Assembly: GCA_004555655.1 (NCBI GenBank)
Contig: SFHJ01000022.1
Span: 1 to 40,493 of the forward strand
DNA length: 40,493 nucleotides
DNA from: Clostridiales bacterium
GTDB taxonomy: Bacteria; Bacillota; Clostridia; Oscillospirales; Oscillospiraceae
Direction of reading: 5' to 3'
Shown: piece after piece, positions 1 to 8,888 of the stretch
Layout: each line of letters begins with the position of its first letter
How positions within the stretch are numbered: position 1 is the first letter of the stretch
Made by a program: the position numbers and the translations under genes
Notes under the pieces: model-generated
What the model saw: the letters and a program-made list of their open reading frames with translations, nothing else
Databases searched by the model: none
Told to the model about the DNA's origin: nothing

Positions 1-57
1 GAGGTAAATTTATTCGGTTTGGAAAGTCCCGAAACCCGCATAAATACTGGGGTTTTC

Positions 58-1557
58 TTACTTGTCGTTCGGTAAGGACTTCATTGTCGGGAACAAAATG
101 ACATCGCGGATGGAGTCGGCTCCCGTCAGCAGCATCACTGCACGGTCGATGCCGATGCCCATACCGCCCGTGGGCGGCATACCGTACTCGAGCGCGGTGA
201 GGAAATCCTCATCGAGCATCTCGGTCTCGTCGTCGCCGCGCTCGCGCTGCTCGGCCTGCTTTTCAAAGCGATGTCTCTGGTCAATGGGGTCGTTCAGCTC
301 AGAATAGGCGTTTGCCAGCTCGCTGCGGCAGACGAAGAGCTCAAAGCGCTCGGTCAGCCTGGGATCAAGCGGGCTGCGCTTGGTCAGCGGCGACACCTCA
401 ACCGGGTACATGGTGATGAACGTCGGCTGGACGAGCTTTTCTTCGACCTTCTGGTCAAAGCACGCATAGAGCGCGTTGCCCCACGTCTTTTCCGCCGCGT
501 CAGCCAGCTCGACGCCAACGGCGTTCGCCGCTGCAACGGCCTCGGCATCGTCCGTGATCGCGCCGAAATCGACGCCCACGTATTCCTTGACGGCGTCGAC
601 CATGGTGAGTCTGCGCCAGCCGGGTGCAAGACTGATGCTCTCGCCCAGCCACTGCACATCATACGTGCCCAGGATCTTCTGCGCCGCGCCGGAGATGATG
701 CCCTCGGCGATGTCCATCATGTCGTGGAAATCGGCGTAGGCCTGATATAGTTCGACTGTGGTGAACTCGGGGTTGTGCTTCGGGTCCATGCCCTCGTTGC
801 GGAAAATACGGCCGATCTCATAGACACGGTCCATGCCGCCGACGATCAGTCGCTTAAGGGGAAGCTCGGTCGCGATGCGCATATACATGTCGATATCGAG
901 CGTATTGTGGTGCGTGATGAACGGGCGCGCGGCAGCGCCGCCGGCGATGGTGTTGAGCACCGGCGTTTCAACCTCGATATAGCCCATGCCGTCGAGATAG
1001 TCGCGCATGAACTTGATAAACTGCGAGCGGATGACAAAATTGCGCTTGACCTCGGGATTCACAATGAGATCGACATAGCGCTGGCGGTAGCGCAGCTCCT
1101 TGTCGGTCAGACCGTGGAACTTCTCGGGCAGCGGCAGAAGCGACTTGCACAGCAGCGTGATCTTCTTCGCGCGCACACTCATCTCGCCGCGCTGGGTACG
1201 GAAGACCTCGCCGTCAATACCGACAATATCACCGATATCGTACTTTTTGAAGCGGTTGTAGTCGTCTTCGTCCATCTCGTCCTTGCGGGCATAGAGCTGG
1301 ATGCGGCCGGCCTTGTCCTGAATGTCGCAGAACGATACCTTGCCCATGCCGCGCTTGGACATCATGCGCCCGGCGATGGTCACACGCGTGCCCTCAAGCG
1401 CGTCAAAATTGTCCTTGATCTGCTGGCTGTCGGCGCTGACATCGAATTTTGTCAGCACAAAGGGGTCGCGGCCCTCTGCCTGCAGCTGTGCGAGCTTGTC
1501 GCGGCGCACCTGAAGCTGGTCGCCCAGCACCGCTTCGTTTCTGTTCTCGTTGTCCAT
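58..1557 (-). CDS. lysS: Lysyl-tRNA synthetase, class II
   Basis: Charges tRNA-Lys with lysine using ATP, in the cytoplasm. The 499-residue product has the usual class II LysRS plan: an N-terminal OB-fold anticodon-binding region at about residues 55-145, then the catalytic core with motif 2 (FRNEGMD near 252-258, followed by HNPEFT) and motif 3 (GMGIGIDR near 466-473). Length matches the bacterial family (about 490-510). The start ATG is the first in frame. The stop of greA lies 33 bases upstream on the same strand, so the two genes probably share one transcript. No clear terminator was found in the 57 bases between its stop and the window edge. Identification is very secure. Confidence 0.98.
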   Translation of the reverse strand: MDNENRNEAVLGDQLQVRRDKLAQLQAEGRDPFVLTKFDVSADSQQIKDNFDALEGTRVTIAGRMMSKRGMGKVSFCDIQDKAGRIQLYARKDEMDEDDYNRFKKYDIGDIVGIDGEVFRTQRGEMSVRAKKITLLCKSLLPLPEKFHGLTDKELRYRQRYVDLIVNPEVKRNFVIRSQFIKFMRDYLDGMGYIEVETPVLNTIAGGAAARPFITHHNTLDIDMYMRIATELPLKRLIVGGMDRVYEIGRIFRNEGMDPKHNPEFTTVELYQAYADFHDMMDIAEGIISGAAQKILGTYDVQWLGESISLAPGWRRLTMVDAVKEYVGVDFGAITDDAEAVAAANAVGVELADAAEKTWGNALYACFDQKVEEKLVQPTFITMYPVEVSPLTKRSPLDPRLTERFELFVCRSELANAYSELNDPIDQRHRFEKQAEQRERGDDETEMLDEDFLTALEYGMPPTGGMGIGIDRAVMLLTGADSIRDVILFPTMKSLPNDK

Positions 1558-1589
1558 CCGTTAACCTCTCCCAAATCGACTCTTCACAC

Positions 1590-2063
1590 TTATTTTTCTA
1601 CAGAAAGTACCTTGTATTTCAGGCTCCCTACAGGCGCTTCGACCTCGACGATATCGCCCACCACGTGGCCCAGCATGGCGCGGCCAAACGGGGAATCGTC
1701 GGAGATGCGGCACTCCATGGGGTTGGCCTCCTGCGAGCCGACAATAGCGTAGATTTCCTCGTCGCCGGTCTCGGTATCCTCGACCTTGATGGTGCAGCCA
1801 AGGCTGATGCGGCCGCTGGACTGCTCGGTCTCGTCGATGATGACCGCGTGCGCGAGGATGTTCTCCACCTCCGCGATGCGGCCGTAGAGCTTGGCCTGCT
1901 CATTCTTTGCCTCGTCGTATTCGCTGTTCTCGGAGAGATCTCCGAACGAACGCGCCTCTTTGATCTGCTCGGCGACCTCTTTTTCGCGGGTCGTCTTGAG
2001 ATAAAACAGTTCCTGCTCCAGCTCTTTGAGCCGCAGCGTACTGATTTTAAATTCTTTCGCCAT
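1590..2063 (-). CDS. greA: Transcription elongation factor GreA
   Basis: Rescues backtracked RNA polymerase by stimulating transcript cleavage through the secondary channel. The product is 157 residues when started at MAKEFK, the standard GreA length: an N-terminal antiparallel coiled coil (about 1-75) with the conserved acidic tip GDLSENSEYDEA at 41-52 (Asp42 and Glu45 are the polymerase-facing acids), then an FKBP-like C-terminal domain. The ATG at 2063 is preferred because GGAAGG lies 9 bases upstream; the alternative ATG at 2072 would abut that site directly. First gene of a probable greA-lysS operon with a strong promoter at 2128-2156. Confidence 0.97.
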   Translation of the reverse strand: MAKEFKISTLRLKELEQELFYLKTTREKEVAEQIKEARSFGDLSENSEYDEAKNEQAKLYGRIAEVENILAHAVIIDETEQSSGRISLGCTIKVEDTETGDEEIYAIVGSQEANPMECRISDDSPFGRAMLGHVVGDIVEVEAPVGSLKYKVLSVEK

Positions 2064-2127
2064 GGTATCCATCCTTCCAACGTTGCATTTTTCCCGCAAA
2101 ACGGGCAAAACGCGTATAATCATAGAG

Positions 2128-2156
2128 ATTATAGGCGGCAAACCCCGGTCTGTCAA
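2128..2156 (-). promoter_or_regulatory. Promoter for greA-lysS
   Basis: On the minus strand TTGACA (2151-2156) is followed by a 17-base spacer and TATAAT (2128-2133), a perfect vegetative sigma-A consensus. The -35 box overlaps the stop codon of the upstream S41 protease gene, so greA-lysS can be transcribed independently of the cell-wall cluster. Sequence-based prediction only. Confidence 0.8.
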
Positions 2157-3346
2157 GAGATTTTCTGTTTGATCGCGTCGAGCGCAATCTGAAGCTGTAC
2201 GTCGTCTTCGCGTTCCAGCAGGCCGTAGTAGAGATTTGCATAGTCCTCGTCTGACAGGTCGCACTCGATGTCGGGCGTGATGCCCACGCCGGTGAGGCTG
2301 ACGCCGTTTGGCGTATAGTATTTGCCGATGGAGATATTGAGCAGCGAACCGTCGGACAGCTCGAAGCCCGTCTGGAAATTGCCCTTGCCGTAGGTCTTCT
2401 CACCAACGACAGTGGCCCAGCCATACTCCTGCAGCGCGGCTGCAAAGAACTCAGCTGCGGAATACGAATCGAGGTTTACCAGCACCGCCATCGGCACCTC
2501 AACGCAGGCACTGTCGGAGTAGTCGACCTCCTCCGTGCCGTCATAGTCGACGCTGCGGAAGAGCGCACCCTCGGGCAGCAGATAATCGAGCACCTTCACA
2601 AGCTCGTCCTTGAGGCCGCCGCCGTTGAAGCGGACGTCAAACAAAAGTGCCTTCGCGCCTGCTTCGCGCATCTTCTCGATGCAGGCAATGGTCTCATCTG
2701 CGCAGCGAACATCAAAGTTTTTGATCCAGATGTAGCCGATTTCGCCATCGAGAAGCTCGCAGCCCGCGACCTCCGTTTCGATGTGCTCACGCGTGATGGT
2801 GAGCTTCAGTTTCTCTTCGCCGCGCAAAAAGAGCATGTCGACCGTTGTGCCTGCCTCGCCGCGCACAAGATCACGCGTACCAGACACGCCAAGCTCAAGC
2901 GTATTGCTTCCTTCGACCTGCAGCAGAATATCGCCCACCTGCACGCCCGCCTTGTCGGCCGGGCCGCCGGGCGTGACGGCCTCGATGCGCATGCCGCCGG
3001 CCTGCGCATCCTCGATGATTGTCACGCCGATGCCGACGTAGGCGTTGTAGAAGCTCTCGAGGTACGTCTGATACTCGTCTGCCGTGAGGTAATAGCTCCA
3101 CTCGTCGCCCGTGGCCTCGACCATGGCTGCAGCTGCTGCGTCAGCCAGCGCCTGTTCGTCGTACTCGTCGATAAAATACTCCTCCAGATAGGCGGAGATT
3201 TCCGCCGTCTTCTGCTCGACGGGCGTGAGCGACTGCAATTCCAGTTCATACTGGCGTGTCAGCTCGGTATAGGTGATGTAGAACGTCGCGCCGACGGCAA
3301 AAACAAGCAGCGCGGCAATGAGTAAGATCTTCGGCAGCTTTTTCAA
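2153..3346 (-). CDS. S41 family C-terminal processing peptidase (CtpA/CtpB-like)
   Basis: Membrane-anchored serine protease of the carboxy-terminal processing family. The 397-residue product starts with a single hydrophobic anchor (about 5-25), followed by an extracytoplasmic part with a PDZ domain (about 100-195, including the ligand-binding segment VGIGVTI and PGGPADKAGVQVGD) and the S41 catalytic domain. The catalytic triad can be placed: Ser296 in SYSAAEFF, Lys321 in YGKGNFQ (25 residues later, the same spacing as in Bacillus CtpB) and Gln325. Last gene of the ftsE-ftsX-M23 cluster, 94 bases after the M23 gene, so it may process or activate division-site cell-wall enzymes; that link is inferred. 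It could also be named CtpB, but the sporulation role of CtpB cannot be read from this sequence. Confidence 0.93.
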   Translation of the reverse strand: MKKLPKILLIAALLVFAVGATFYITYTELTRQYELELQSLTPVEQKTAEISAYLEEYFIDEYDEQALADAAAAAMVEATGDEWSYYLTADEYQTYLESFYNAYVGIGVTIIEDAQAGGMRIEAVTPGGPADKAGVQVGDILLQVEGSNTLELGVSGTRDLVRGEAGTTVDMLFLRGEEKLKLTITREHIETEVAGCELLDGEIGYIWIKNFDVRCADETIACIEKMREAGAKALLFDVRFNGGGLKDELVKVLDYLLPEGALFRSVDYDGTEEVDYSDSACVEVPMAVLVNLDSYSAAEFFAAALQEYGWATVVGEKTYGKGNFQTGFELSDGSLLNISIGKYYTPNGVSLTGVGITPDIECDLSDEDYANLYYGLLEREDDVQLQIALDAIKQKIS

Positions 3347-3440
3347 ATGAGCACCCCTTTTTCGTTTTTATTCTGACAAAATCTGACCCACAGCCCGTTT
3401 TCGGACTGTGGGAACAGTTGAAGTTCAGCCTGCGGCTGCA

Positions 3441-4712
3441 TTACGGCGCGCTGACGTAGTTCATGGGGTTCACATATGCGCCGTTGTACAGGACGCTCAA
3501 ATGCAGGTGCGGGCCGGTCGACCAGCCGGTGGAGCCGACATAGCCGATGACGTCGCCCTGCGCGACATAGTCGCCGGTGGAGACGGTGTAGTTCGTCATA
3601 TGTGCATAGAGCGTGGAGTAACCATCGCCGTGGTTGATGGTGACATAGTACCCCCAGGCCTCCGCATATCCGGCGACCGTGACCGTGCCGCTCTTGCAGG
3701 CGTAAATCGACGTGCCCTGGCCTGCGCCGAAGTCAACGCCGGAATGGCTGCTGTACTTCCCGGTCACGGGGTTGTGGCGCATGCCGAAGGGGCTGGTAAT
3801 CTCCACAGCGTAGGGTAGCGGATACAGAAAGCCGCTTTCCGAAGATGCGCCGGAGCCGGACGCCGGAACCTTATTGTTGTTCTGCGCGTTCAATGCGGCC
3901 AGCCGCGCAGCCTCCTCGGCGCTGAGTGCGTTGAAGTACTCGGTCTCGGTCTTTTTGATCTGCTCAAGCAGCTCATCCTTTGCAGCCTCAGCCGCGTCGT
4001 ACTCGTCAGAAAGCGCGGCGAACTCGGCCGTCATCTGCAGAATCAGCATATCGGACTCGGCGCGCTGCGCCTCGAGCGCCGACTGCTGTTCGGCCAGCTC
4101 CTGCTTGGCCGTCTCGAGCCCGGCAAGCTGCGTCTCAAGCCCGGCCCGCTCAGACTCGATCTTTTCCGACGCCGCGGCCAGCTTTTCCAGCATCAGCTGG
4201 TCGGACTTGGCAATTTCGCGGATCATGTCCACGCGGTCAAGCAGGTCCGAGAAGCTGCTGGCCTTGAAGAGAATCGACCAATAAGAGACGGAGCCCGTCT
4301 CTTCCATGGCGCGGAGTCTCGTTTTATACTGCTGCTGCAGCGCCTGCTCTTCGGCGACGGACGCGTCAAGCTCGTCCTGCTTCTGCGCAATGAGAAGGCT
4401 GTACTGCTGGATCTGCGCGTTCAGGTTTTCGATTGTCTGACGTGAGACCTCCATCTGCTGGTCAATGTCGGCCTTCCTGCTGACCAGCGTCTGCGTCTGC
4501 TGCTGGTTTTCGTTGATCTGCGACTGCAGCGCGTCGCTCTGCTCTTTGAGCTTCGCCTGCTCTTCCCGCAGGGCGATGAGATCCTGCTCGATCTCCTTGG
4601 AGCTGGCGGCGTTGACCATGATGATAAGCGCGCCGGAGACGAGCGAGCCCAAAAGCACAATGGCGAGCAGGATGCAGACAAGCCTGCGGGCCGTATTTCT
4701 TTTGCCTTTCAT
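3441..4712 (-). CDS. Coiled-coil M23 peptidase (EnvC-like partner of FtsEX)
   Basis: Probable septal peptidoglycan hydrolase or hydrolase activator. The 423-residue protein has an N-terminal membrane anchor or signal segment (about 10-34), a long Glu/Gln/Ala-rich coiled coil (about 38-275), a short Ser/Gly linker and a C-terminal M23/LytM domain (about 300-423). In contrast to E. coli EnvC, whose LytM domain is degenerate, the zinc and catalytic positions all look intact: His323 and Asp327 (HSGVD), His371 (LYAHM) and His402/His404 (HLHLS). It lies only 13 bases downstream of ftsX. In the known systems FtsX binds a coiled-coil partner of this type, so an FtsEX-controlled hydrolase is the best reading. 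Confidence 0.92.
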   Translation of the reverse strand: MKGKRNTARRLVCILLAIVLLGSLVSGALIIMVNAASSKEIEQDLIALREEQAKLKEQSDALQSQINENQQQTQTLVSRKADIDQQMEVSRQTIENLNAQIQQYSLLIAQKQDELDASVAEEQALQQQYKTRLRAMEETGSVSYWSILFKASSFSDLLDRVDMIREIAKSDQLMLEKLAAASEKIESERAGLETQLAGLETAKQELAEQQSALEAQRAESDMLILQMTAEFAALSDEYDAAEAAKDELLEQIKKTETEYFNALSAEEAARLAALNAQNNNKVPASGSGASSESGFLYPLPYAVEITSPFGMRHNPVTGKYSSHSGVDFGAGQGTSIYACKSGTVTVAGYAEAWGYYVTINHGDGYSTLYAHMTNYTVSTGDYVAQGDVIGYVGSTGWSTGPHLHLSVLYNGAYVNPMNYVSAP

Positions 4713-4725
4713 AGATTCCTCCCGG

Positions 4726-5613
4726 TTATACTTTCAGGAACTTGCGGATGGAGAGGACACTGCCGAACACGCCGACAAAGAAGCCGGTCACGGCATAGGC
4801 CAGAGCCACGATCTCGATCACCTCGGTGAACGGCACGACCGTGACAAGCTGCAGCGTATCGATGGCCGCGATCTTCGCGCCCACGAAGTCATACAGTCCC
4901 CATTCCAGGAAAAACGCGATCGCCGCGCCCAGAACGCCCAGAATAAAGCCCTCGACAACGAAAGGCAGGCGGATAAAGCTGTTCGTCGCGCCGACCATCT
5001 TCATAATAGCAATCTCCTCTTTGCGGCCGTACATGGAGAGCTTGACCGTGTTGGAGATGATGAACAGCGACACCACGAACAAGACCGCAATGATTGCCAT
5101 GGAGGCAACATTCAGAACGCGCTGCACCGTCTGAAATCCGTTTGTAATCTCATAGTGCACGCTCACATCGGCCACGCCCTCGATCTGCTCGATATGCTCG
5201 ACCGTCTGCAGCGTAAGTGCGCTGTCCTCCATTGAGACGACATAGCGGTCGCGGAAGGTGCTGGCATCAAGGCCGGAGAAGGTCGCCTCATCGCCCTGCT
5301 CGGCGATAAAGTCGTCAAGCGCCTCCTGCCGCGAGACAAACGTCGCCTCGTGCACGTTTGAAATCATGTTGATCTGTGAACCGACGCTCTTGGCCCTGGC
5401 CTCAGAATAGTTCTCGTCGATGTAGACAAGCACCTGATTTTCCTTCTCCAGGTCGAGGATCATGACGTGCAGATCATACAGGATCAGGCTGAAACTGCCC
5501 ATGATGATCAGGCACGCGACCGTCACACAGACCGCCGCGAAGGACATGAACCCGTGCAGAAACACGCCGCGCACGCCTTCACGAAGCAAATAACCAATAT
5601 TATTCTTCTTCAT
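4726..5613 (-). CDS. ftsX: Cell-division ABC transporter permease FtsX
   Basis: Integral membrane half of the FtsEX complex, which couples ATP hydrolysis to extracellular cell-wall hydrolases. The 295-residue product shows the FtsX topology: cytoplasmic N-terminus, TM1 (about 20-43), a large extracellular loop (about 44-165) with the conserved ENQVLVYIDE start, then three TM segments near 170-192, 217-240 and 262-288. The start overlaps the end of ftsE by 14 bases, typical of translational coupling. The partner that the extracellular loop would bind is encoded immediately downstream as the coiled-coil M23 protein. Confidence 0.96.
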   Translation of the reverse strand: MKKNNIGYLLREGVRGVFLHGFMSFAAVCVTVACLIIMGSFSLILYDLHVMILDLEKENQVLVYIDENYSEARAKSVGSQINMISNVHEATFVSRQEALDDFIAEQGDEATFSGLDASTFRDRYVVSMEDSALTLQTVEHIEQIEGVADVSVHYEITNGFQTVQRVLNVASMAIIAVLFVVSLFIISNTVKLSMYGRKEEIAIMKMVGATNSFIRLPFVVEGFILGVLGAAIAFFLEWGLYDFVGAKIAAIDTLQLVTVVPFTEVIEIVALAYAVTGFFVGVFGSVLSIRKFLKV

Positions 5614-6289
5614 TCAAGTAGTACCCGTCCATTCCGTCGCTGATGATCTTGCCCTCGTCGATGGCGATGACGCGCTTGGTGAAGCGGTTGACCAGCTCTT
5701 TTTCATGCGTGACCACCATGAGCGTTGTGCCAAGGGCGTTGATCTGCTCGAGCAGCATCATGATCTCCAGCGAGCGCGCCGGGTCAAGGTTGCCCGTGGG
5801 CTCGTCGGCGATGATGACGCTGGGATTGTTGACAAGCGCGCGGGCGATGGCCACACGCTGCTGCTCGCCGCCAGACAGCTCGTGCGGCAGACGCCGGCCC
5901 TTATTTTCCAGGCCCACCAGCTCGAGCACGTACGGCACGCGCTTTTTGATCTCCTTCTCGGCCGCGCCGATCACACGCATGGCAAACGCCACGTTGTCAT
6001 AGACCGACTTGTTGGCGATGAGGCGGAAATCCTGAAAGATGACGCCCAGCGTGCGGCGCAGGTACGGGATCGCACGCGTGCGGATCTTCTCAAGCTCGAA
6101 GCCGTTGACGTGGACGCCGCCGGACGTTGGCTCGAGTTCGGCGGTGAGGATCTTGATGATCGTGGATTTGCCCGAGCCCGAGGGCCCGACCAGAAACACG
6201 AATTCGCCGTCTTCGATCTTCATCGACACGCCCTTGAGCGCCTTGGTGCCGGTGTCATAGGTTTTTACGACATTTGTTAATTCGATCAT
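5600..6289 (-). CDS. ftsE: Cell-division ATP-binding protein FtsE
   Basis: Cytoplasmic ATPase of the FtsEX complex. The 229-residue product has all ABC signatures: Walker A GPSGSGKST at 35-43, Q-loop (IFQDFRLI), signature LSGGEQQRVAIARAL, Walker B VIIADEPTGNLDP and the H-loop (VVTHEKEL). The ATG has GGAG 7 bases upstream. It follows the CdaR-like regulator gene after a 33-base gap and overlaps ftsX by 14 bases. No separate promoter was found in the 33-base gap, so read-through from the regulator gene is possible. Confidence 0.97.
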   Translation of the reverse strand: MIELTNVVKTYDTGTKALKGVSMKIEDGEFVFLVGPSGSGKSTIIKILTAELEPTSGGVHVNGFELEKIRTRAIPYLRRTLGVIFQDFRLIANKSVYDNVAFAMRVIGAAEKEIKKRVPYVLELVGLENKGRRLPHELSGGEQQRVAIARALVNNPSVIIADEPTGNLDPARSLEIMMLLEQINALGTTLMVVTHEKELVNRFTKRVIAIDEGKIISDGMDGYYLNEEE

Positions 6290-6322
6290 GTTTTACTCCG
6301 ATACGAACTTTTCTCCAGAGAT

Positions 6323-7417
6323 TCAGATGATCCGGTTCTCTCTGGATACCAGATATTTCTTGACCATGAGCGCGACCTTGAAAATGATCGCGTCGTCGAA
6401 CTCGCGAAGATCGAGACCCGTGAGCTTCTTGATCTTCTCAAGCCGGTAGACCAGCGTGTTTCTGTGGACAAACAGCTTTCTGGACGTCTCGGACACGTTG
6501 AGGTTGTTCTCAAAGAACTTGTTGATGGTGAACAGCGTCTCCTGATCGAGCGTGTCGATGGAGTTCTTCTTGAAGACCTCGGACAAAAAGATCTCGCACA
6601 GCGTGGTCGGCAGCTGGTAGATGAGCCGGCCGATGCCGAGATTCTCATAGTTGATGATGCTCTTTTCCGTGTCGAAGACCTTGCCGACCTCGATGGCGAC
6701 CTGTGCCTCCTTATACGAGTCGGCCAGCTCGCGCAGATGGCCTGCGACCGTGCCGATGCCGATGACCGTCTTGACAAAAAGCTCCGAGCGCAGCGTATCT
6801 TCGATGTGCTGCGCGAGCTTAATGAGGTCGGCCTTTTCGGTATTGGGCGCGATCTGCTTGACGAGCGCGATATCCGTCTCGTTGATGCTGAGCACAAAGT
6901 CCTGCTGCTTGTCGGTGAACATGCCGGAGAGCACGTCGACCGCAGCCACGTCGGCACGGCCGACCTGGCGGATGAGGAAGACGGCACGCGGCACGTCGGT
7001 AACAAAGTGCAGCTCCTTTGCGCGGATGTACACGTCGCCCGGCAGGATATTGTCGGTGATGATGTTCTTGACAAACGTGCCCTTGTCATGCTTCTCCTCG
7101 TAGTAGGTCTTCGCGCCGTTGAGCGCGACATAAGCCATGACGCAAAGGCTGCGCGCCATCTCATCGTCGCCCTCGGCAAAGACCGCGTAGTCAAAATACG
7201 CGCTCCAGCTGACAAGCGGCTTGAACGTCTTCTTATCCACAACAACGATGGAATCGGGCGCGCTGTTGAGCTTGATGACAGCCTCCGGCCATTTCTCGCC
7301 AATCATGGAGGTATCACTGCAGGAGATCACATTGCTGTCGGCGTCGATCACGCCGATCACGCGGTCAGTGGCCTCTTTCATTTGTACAATGACGCTTTGA
7401 AAAACACGACTGGACAT
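6323..7417 (-). CDS. CdaR/PucR-family transcriptional regulator
   Basis: Probable sugar-diacid-type transcription regulator. The 364-residue product has an N-terminal sensor part that fits the putative sugar diacid recognition domain of CdaR, a central GGDEF-like region and a C-terminal PucR-type helix-turn-helix (about 300-345, containing NVSETSRKLFVHRNTLVYRLEKI split across the helix pair). GGAGG lies 8 bases before the ATG. It heads the same-strand run into ftsE, although a metabolic regulator in front of a division operon has no obvious functional reason. The real inducer and targets are not readable here. Confidence 0.87.
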   Translation of the reverse strand: MSSRVFQSVIVQMKEATDRVIGVIDADSNVISCSDTSMIGEKWPEAVIKLNSAPDSIVVVDKKTFKPLVSWSAYFDYAVFAEGDDEMARSLCVMAYVALNGAKTYYEEKHDKGTFVKNIITDNILPGDVYIRAKELHFVTDVPRAVFLIRQVGRADVAAVDVLSGMFTDKQQDFVLSINETDIALVKQIAPNTEKADLIKLAQHIEDTLRSELFVKTVIGIGTVAGHLRELADSYKEAQVAIEVGKVFDTEKSIINYENLGIGRLIYQLPTTLCEIFLSEVFKKNSIDTLDQETLFTINKFFENNLNVSETSRKLFVHRNTLVYRLEKIKKLTGLDLREFDDAIIFKVALMVKKYLVSRENRII

Positions 7418-7465
7418 AGGATGCCCTCCCTATTCGTAATGCTTTTTACACAAACAACCATTGAC

Positions 7466-7494
7466 ATAATACTACGTTTTCAGCATTATTGCAA
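7466..7494 (-). promoter_or_regulatory. Promoter for the CdaR-like gene
   Basis: Minus strand TTGCAA (7489-7494), 17-base spacer, TATTAT (7466-7471), leaving a leader of about 40 bases before the ATG at 7417. The rest of the gap up to 7611 is AT-rich with T and A tracts and holds no gene that could be supported. Confidence 0.65.
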
Positions 7495-7611
7495 GGGGTA
7501 TTTGACATTTCTTTTCAAAATCCGCAGTTCTTTTTGTGCCATTTTCATAGTTTTTCGTCATTTGCCCCAAAACTGCCATGTTTTTTTCGCAAAAACGTTG
7601 CCTGTTTGGGC

Positions 7612-8328
7612 TCAAAAAAATTCGGGCAATTTGTCCAGAGCAGCCTCGGCCTGTGCGATATCCAGCTCGCGCACGCCGCCTTTTTCCAGCCCGTTCAGGC
7701 TGAGTCCGCCCTCGGCGAGCCGCTTGAGATACGTCACAGGCATACCGCGCGCGGCCATCATACGCCGCACCTGATGGTATTTGCCCTCCTGCACGAAAAC
7801 GAGGCTTCTGCCGGCGCCCTGCGGCAGGAGCTTTGCAGGCAGGCACTGCGTGCCGTCCGCGAGCGTAAGACCCGCGGCGAAAACGGCAGCGTCCTCTTGT
7901 GAGGCTTCGCCCTCATGCTCGCAGAAATATGTCTTCCACACGCCGTGGCGGGGGCTGATGATGCGGTGGGCAAGTTCGCCGTCATTCGTCAGAAGCAAAA
8001 GTCCCTCGGTCTGCTTGTCGAGCCTTCCCACCGGCGTGACGCCGAAGGCGCGCATGTGCGCGGGGATGAGCTCCATGACGGTTTTTGAAACCGGATCGTC
8101 GGTGGACGTGACGTAGCCCGCCGGCTTATGAAGCATGAGCAGAACCGGCCGCAGCAGCGCGACAGGCGCGCCGTCAAAGACGATGGCTGCCGTTTTTTCG
8201 TCGAACTTCCGCGCCTCGTCGCGCACCGTTTCCCCGTTTACCGTCACACGGCCGGCGCGGATGGCCGCACGCAGCTCCTTTCTGGAGCCGCAGCCGGCGT
8301 CAGACAAAATTTTATCGAGCCTCAGCAT
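7612..8328 (-). CDS. Pseudouridine synthase, RsuA/RluB/RluE/RluF family
   Basis: Isomerises a specific uridine to pseudouridine in rRNA. The 238-residue protein has an N-terminal S4 RNA-binding domain (about 1-60, with LDKILSDAGCGSRKE) and a catalytic domain with the family motif GRLDKQTEGLLLLTND, where Asp104 is the expected nucleophile. The size and the HKPAGYVTS segment fit the RsuA (16S) branch, but the exact target uridine cannot be assigned. AAGGAGG lies about 6 bases before the ATG. It is divergent from the DUF4830 gene across a 74-base gap. Confidence 0.93.
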   Translation of the reverse strand: MLRLDKILSDAGCGSRKELRAAIRAGRVTVNGETVRDEARKFDEKTAAIVFDGAPVALLRPVLLMLHKPAGYVTSTDDPVSKTVMELIPAHMRAFGVTPVGRLDKQTEGLLLLTNDGELAHRIISPRHGVWKTYFCEHEGEASQEDAAVFAAGLTLADGTQCLPAKLLPQGAGRSLVFVQEGKYHQVRRMMAARGMPVTYLKRLAEGGLSLNGLEKGGVRELDIAQAEAALDKLPEFF

Positions 8329-8402
8329 GTCTGCCTCCTTGTGTCATATTCTTTCTGCGTTGGAAATAGGTTGTACTACCAAGCCTGATTGGAGGAATCA
8401 AC

Positions 8403-8888
8403 ATGGTGCTTATGACCGCCAAACTCTCCAAAAGCAAACGGATCGCAATTGCGCTTCTGCTCGTGATGCTGATCGTCATTGTGGGTATCTGCCTGAGCCG
8501 CGCGGGCAAGTCCGGCGCGCAGCCGTCTGAGCCGGAAACGGCCGTACCGGCGCAAACCGTCAAAACGAACGCTGAGCGCATCGCGTTTCTGACCGCGTTT
8601 GGCTGGGAGGTATCGGATGAGCCTGTCCAGACGCAGCAGGTGCGCGTGCCGACAGATCCCACGGAGGTGTTCCTGCGTTACAACGACCTGCAGCGCTCAC
8701 AGGGGTACGACCTCAGCACGCTCGCGGGCAAGACGCTCGCACGCTATGTCTACGAGGTGCTCAACTATCCCGAAGCCGACGGCAAATACTACGCCACCAT
8801 TCTCGTCTACAAGGATGCGGTGGTGGGCGGCGACATCTGCTCGAGCACGCCAAGCGGCGTGATGCACGGCTTTCAAATGCCGGACTAG
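8403..8888 (+). CDS. DUF4830-domain membrane-anchored protein
   Basis: Function unknown. The 161-residue product has a short basic N-terminus, one membrane helix (about 14-34), a flexible Pro/Glu-rich linker, and a compact extracytoplasmic domain. The latter has the pattern I associate with DUF4830: RIAFLTAFGWEV, then VPTDPTEVFLRYNDLQRSQGYDL, then a RYVYEVLNYP strand and GGDICS near the end (the middle motif is split by substitutions in relatives). GGAGG lies 7 bases before the ATG. Its TAG stop shares the tetranucleotide CTAG with the stop of the convergent SLOG gene. Confidence 0.8.
   Translation: MVLMTAKLSKSKRIAIALLLVMLIVIVGICLSRAGKSGAQPSEPETAVPAQTVKTNAERIAFLTAFGWEVSDEPVQTQQVRVPTDPTEVFLRYNDLQRSQGYDLSTLAGKTLARYVYEVLNYPEADGKYYATILVYKDAVVGGDICSSTPSGVMHGFQMPD

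Noticed and set aside
3390..3412. Terminator between the M23 and S41 genes
   Set aside because: A CCCACAG stem exists but is not followed by a clear T-run on the minus strand; it may slow but probably does not end transcription.
7500..7611. Small gene in the AT-rich gap after the pseudouridine synthase gene
   Set aside because: Only homopolymer-rich sequence, no ribosome site with a plausible frame.
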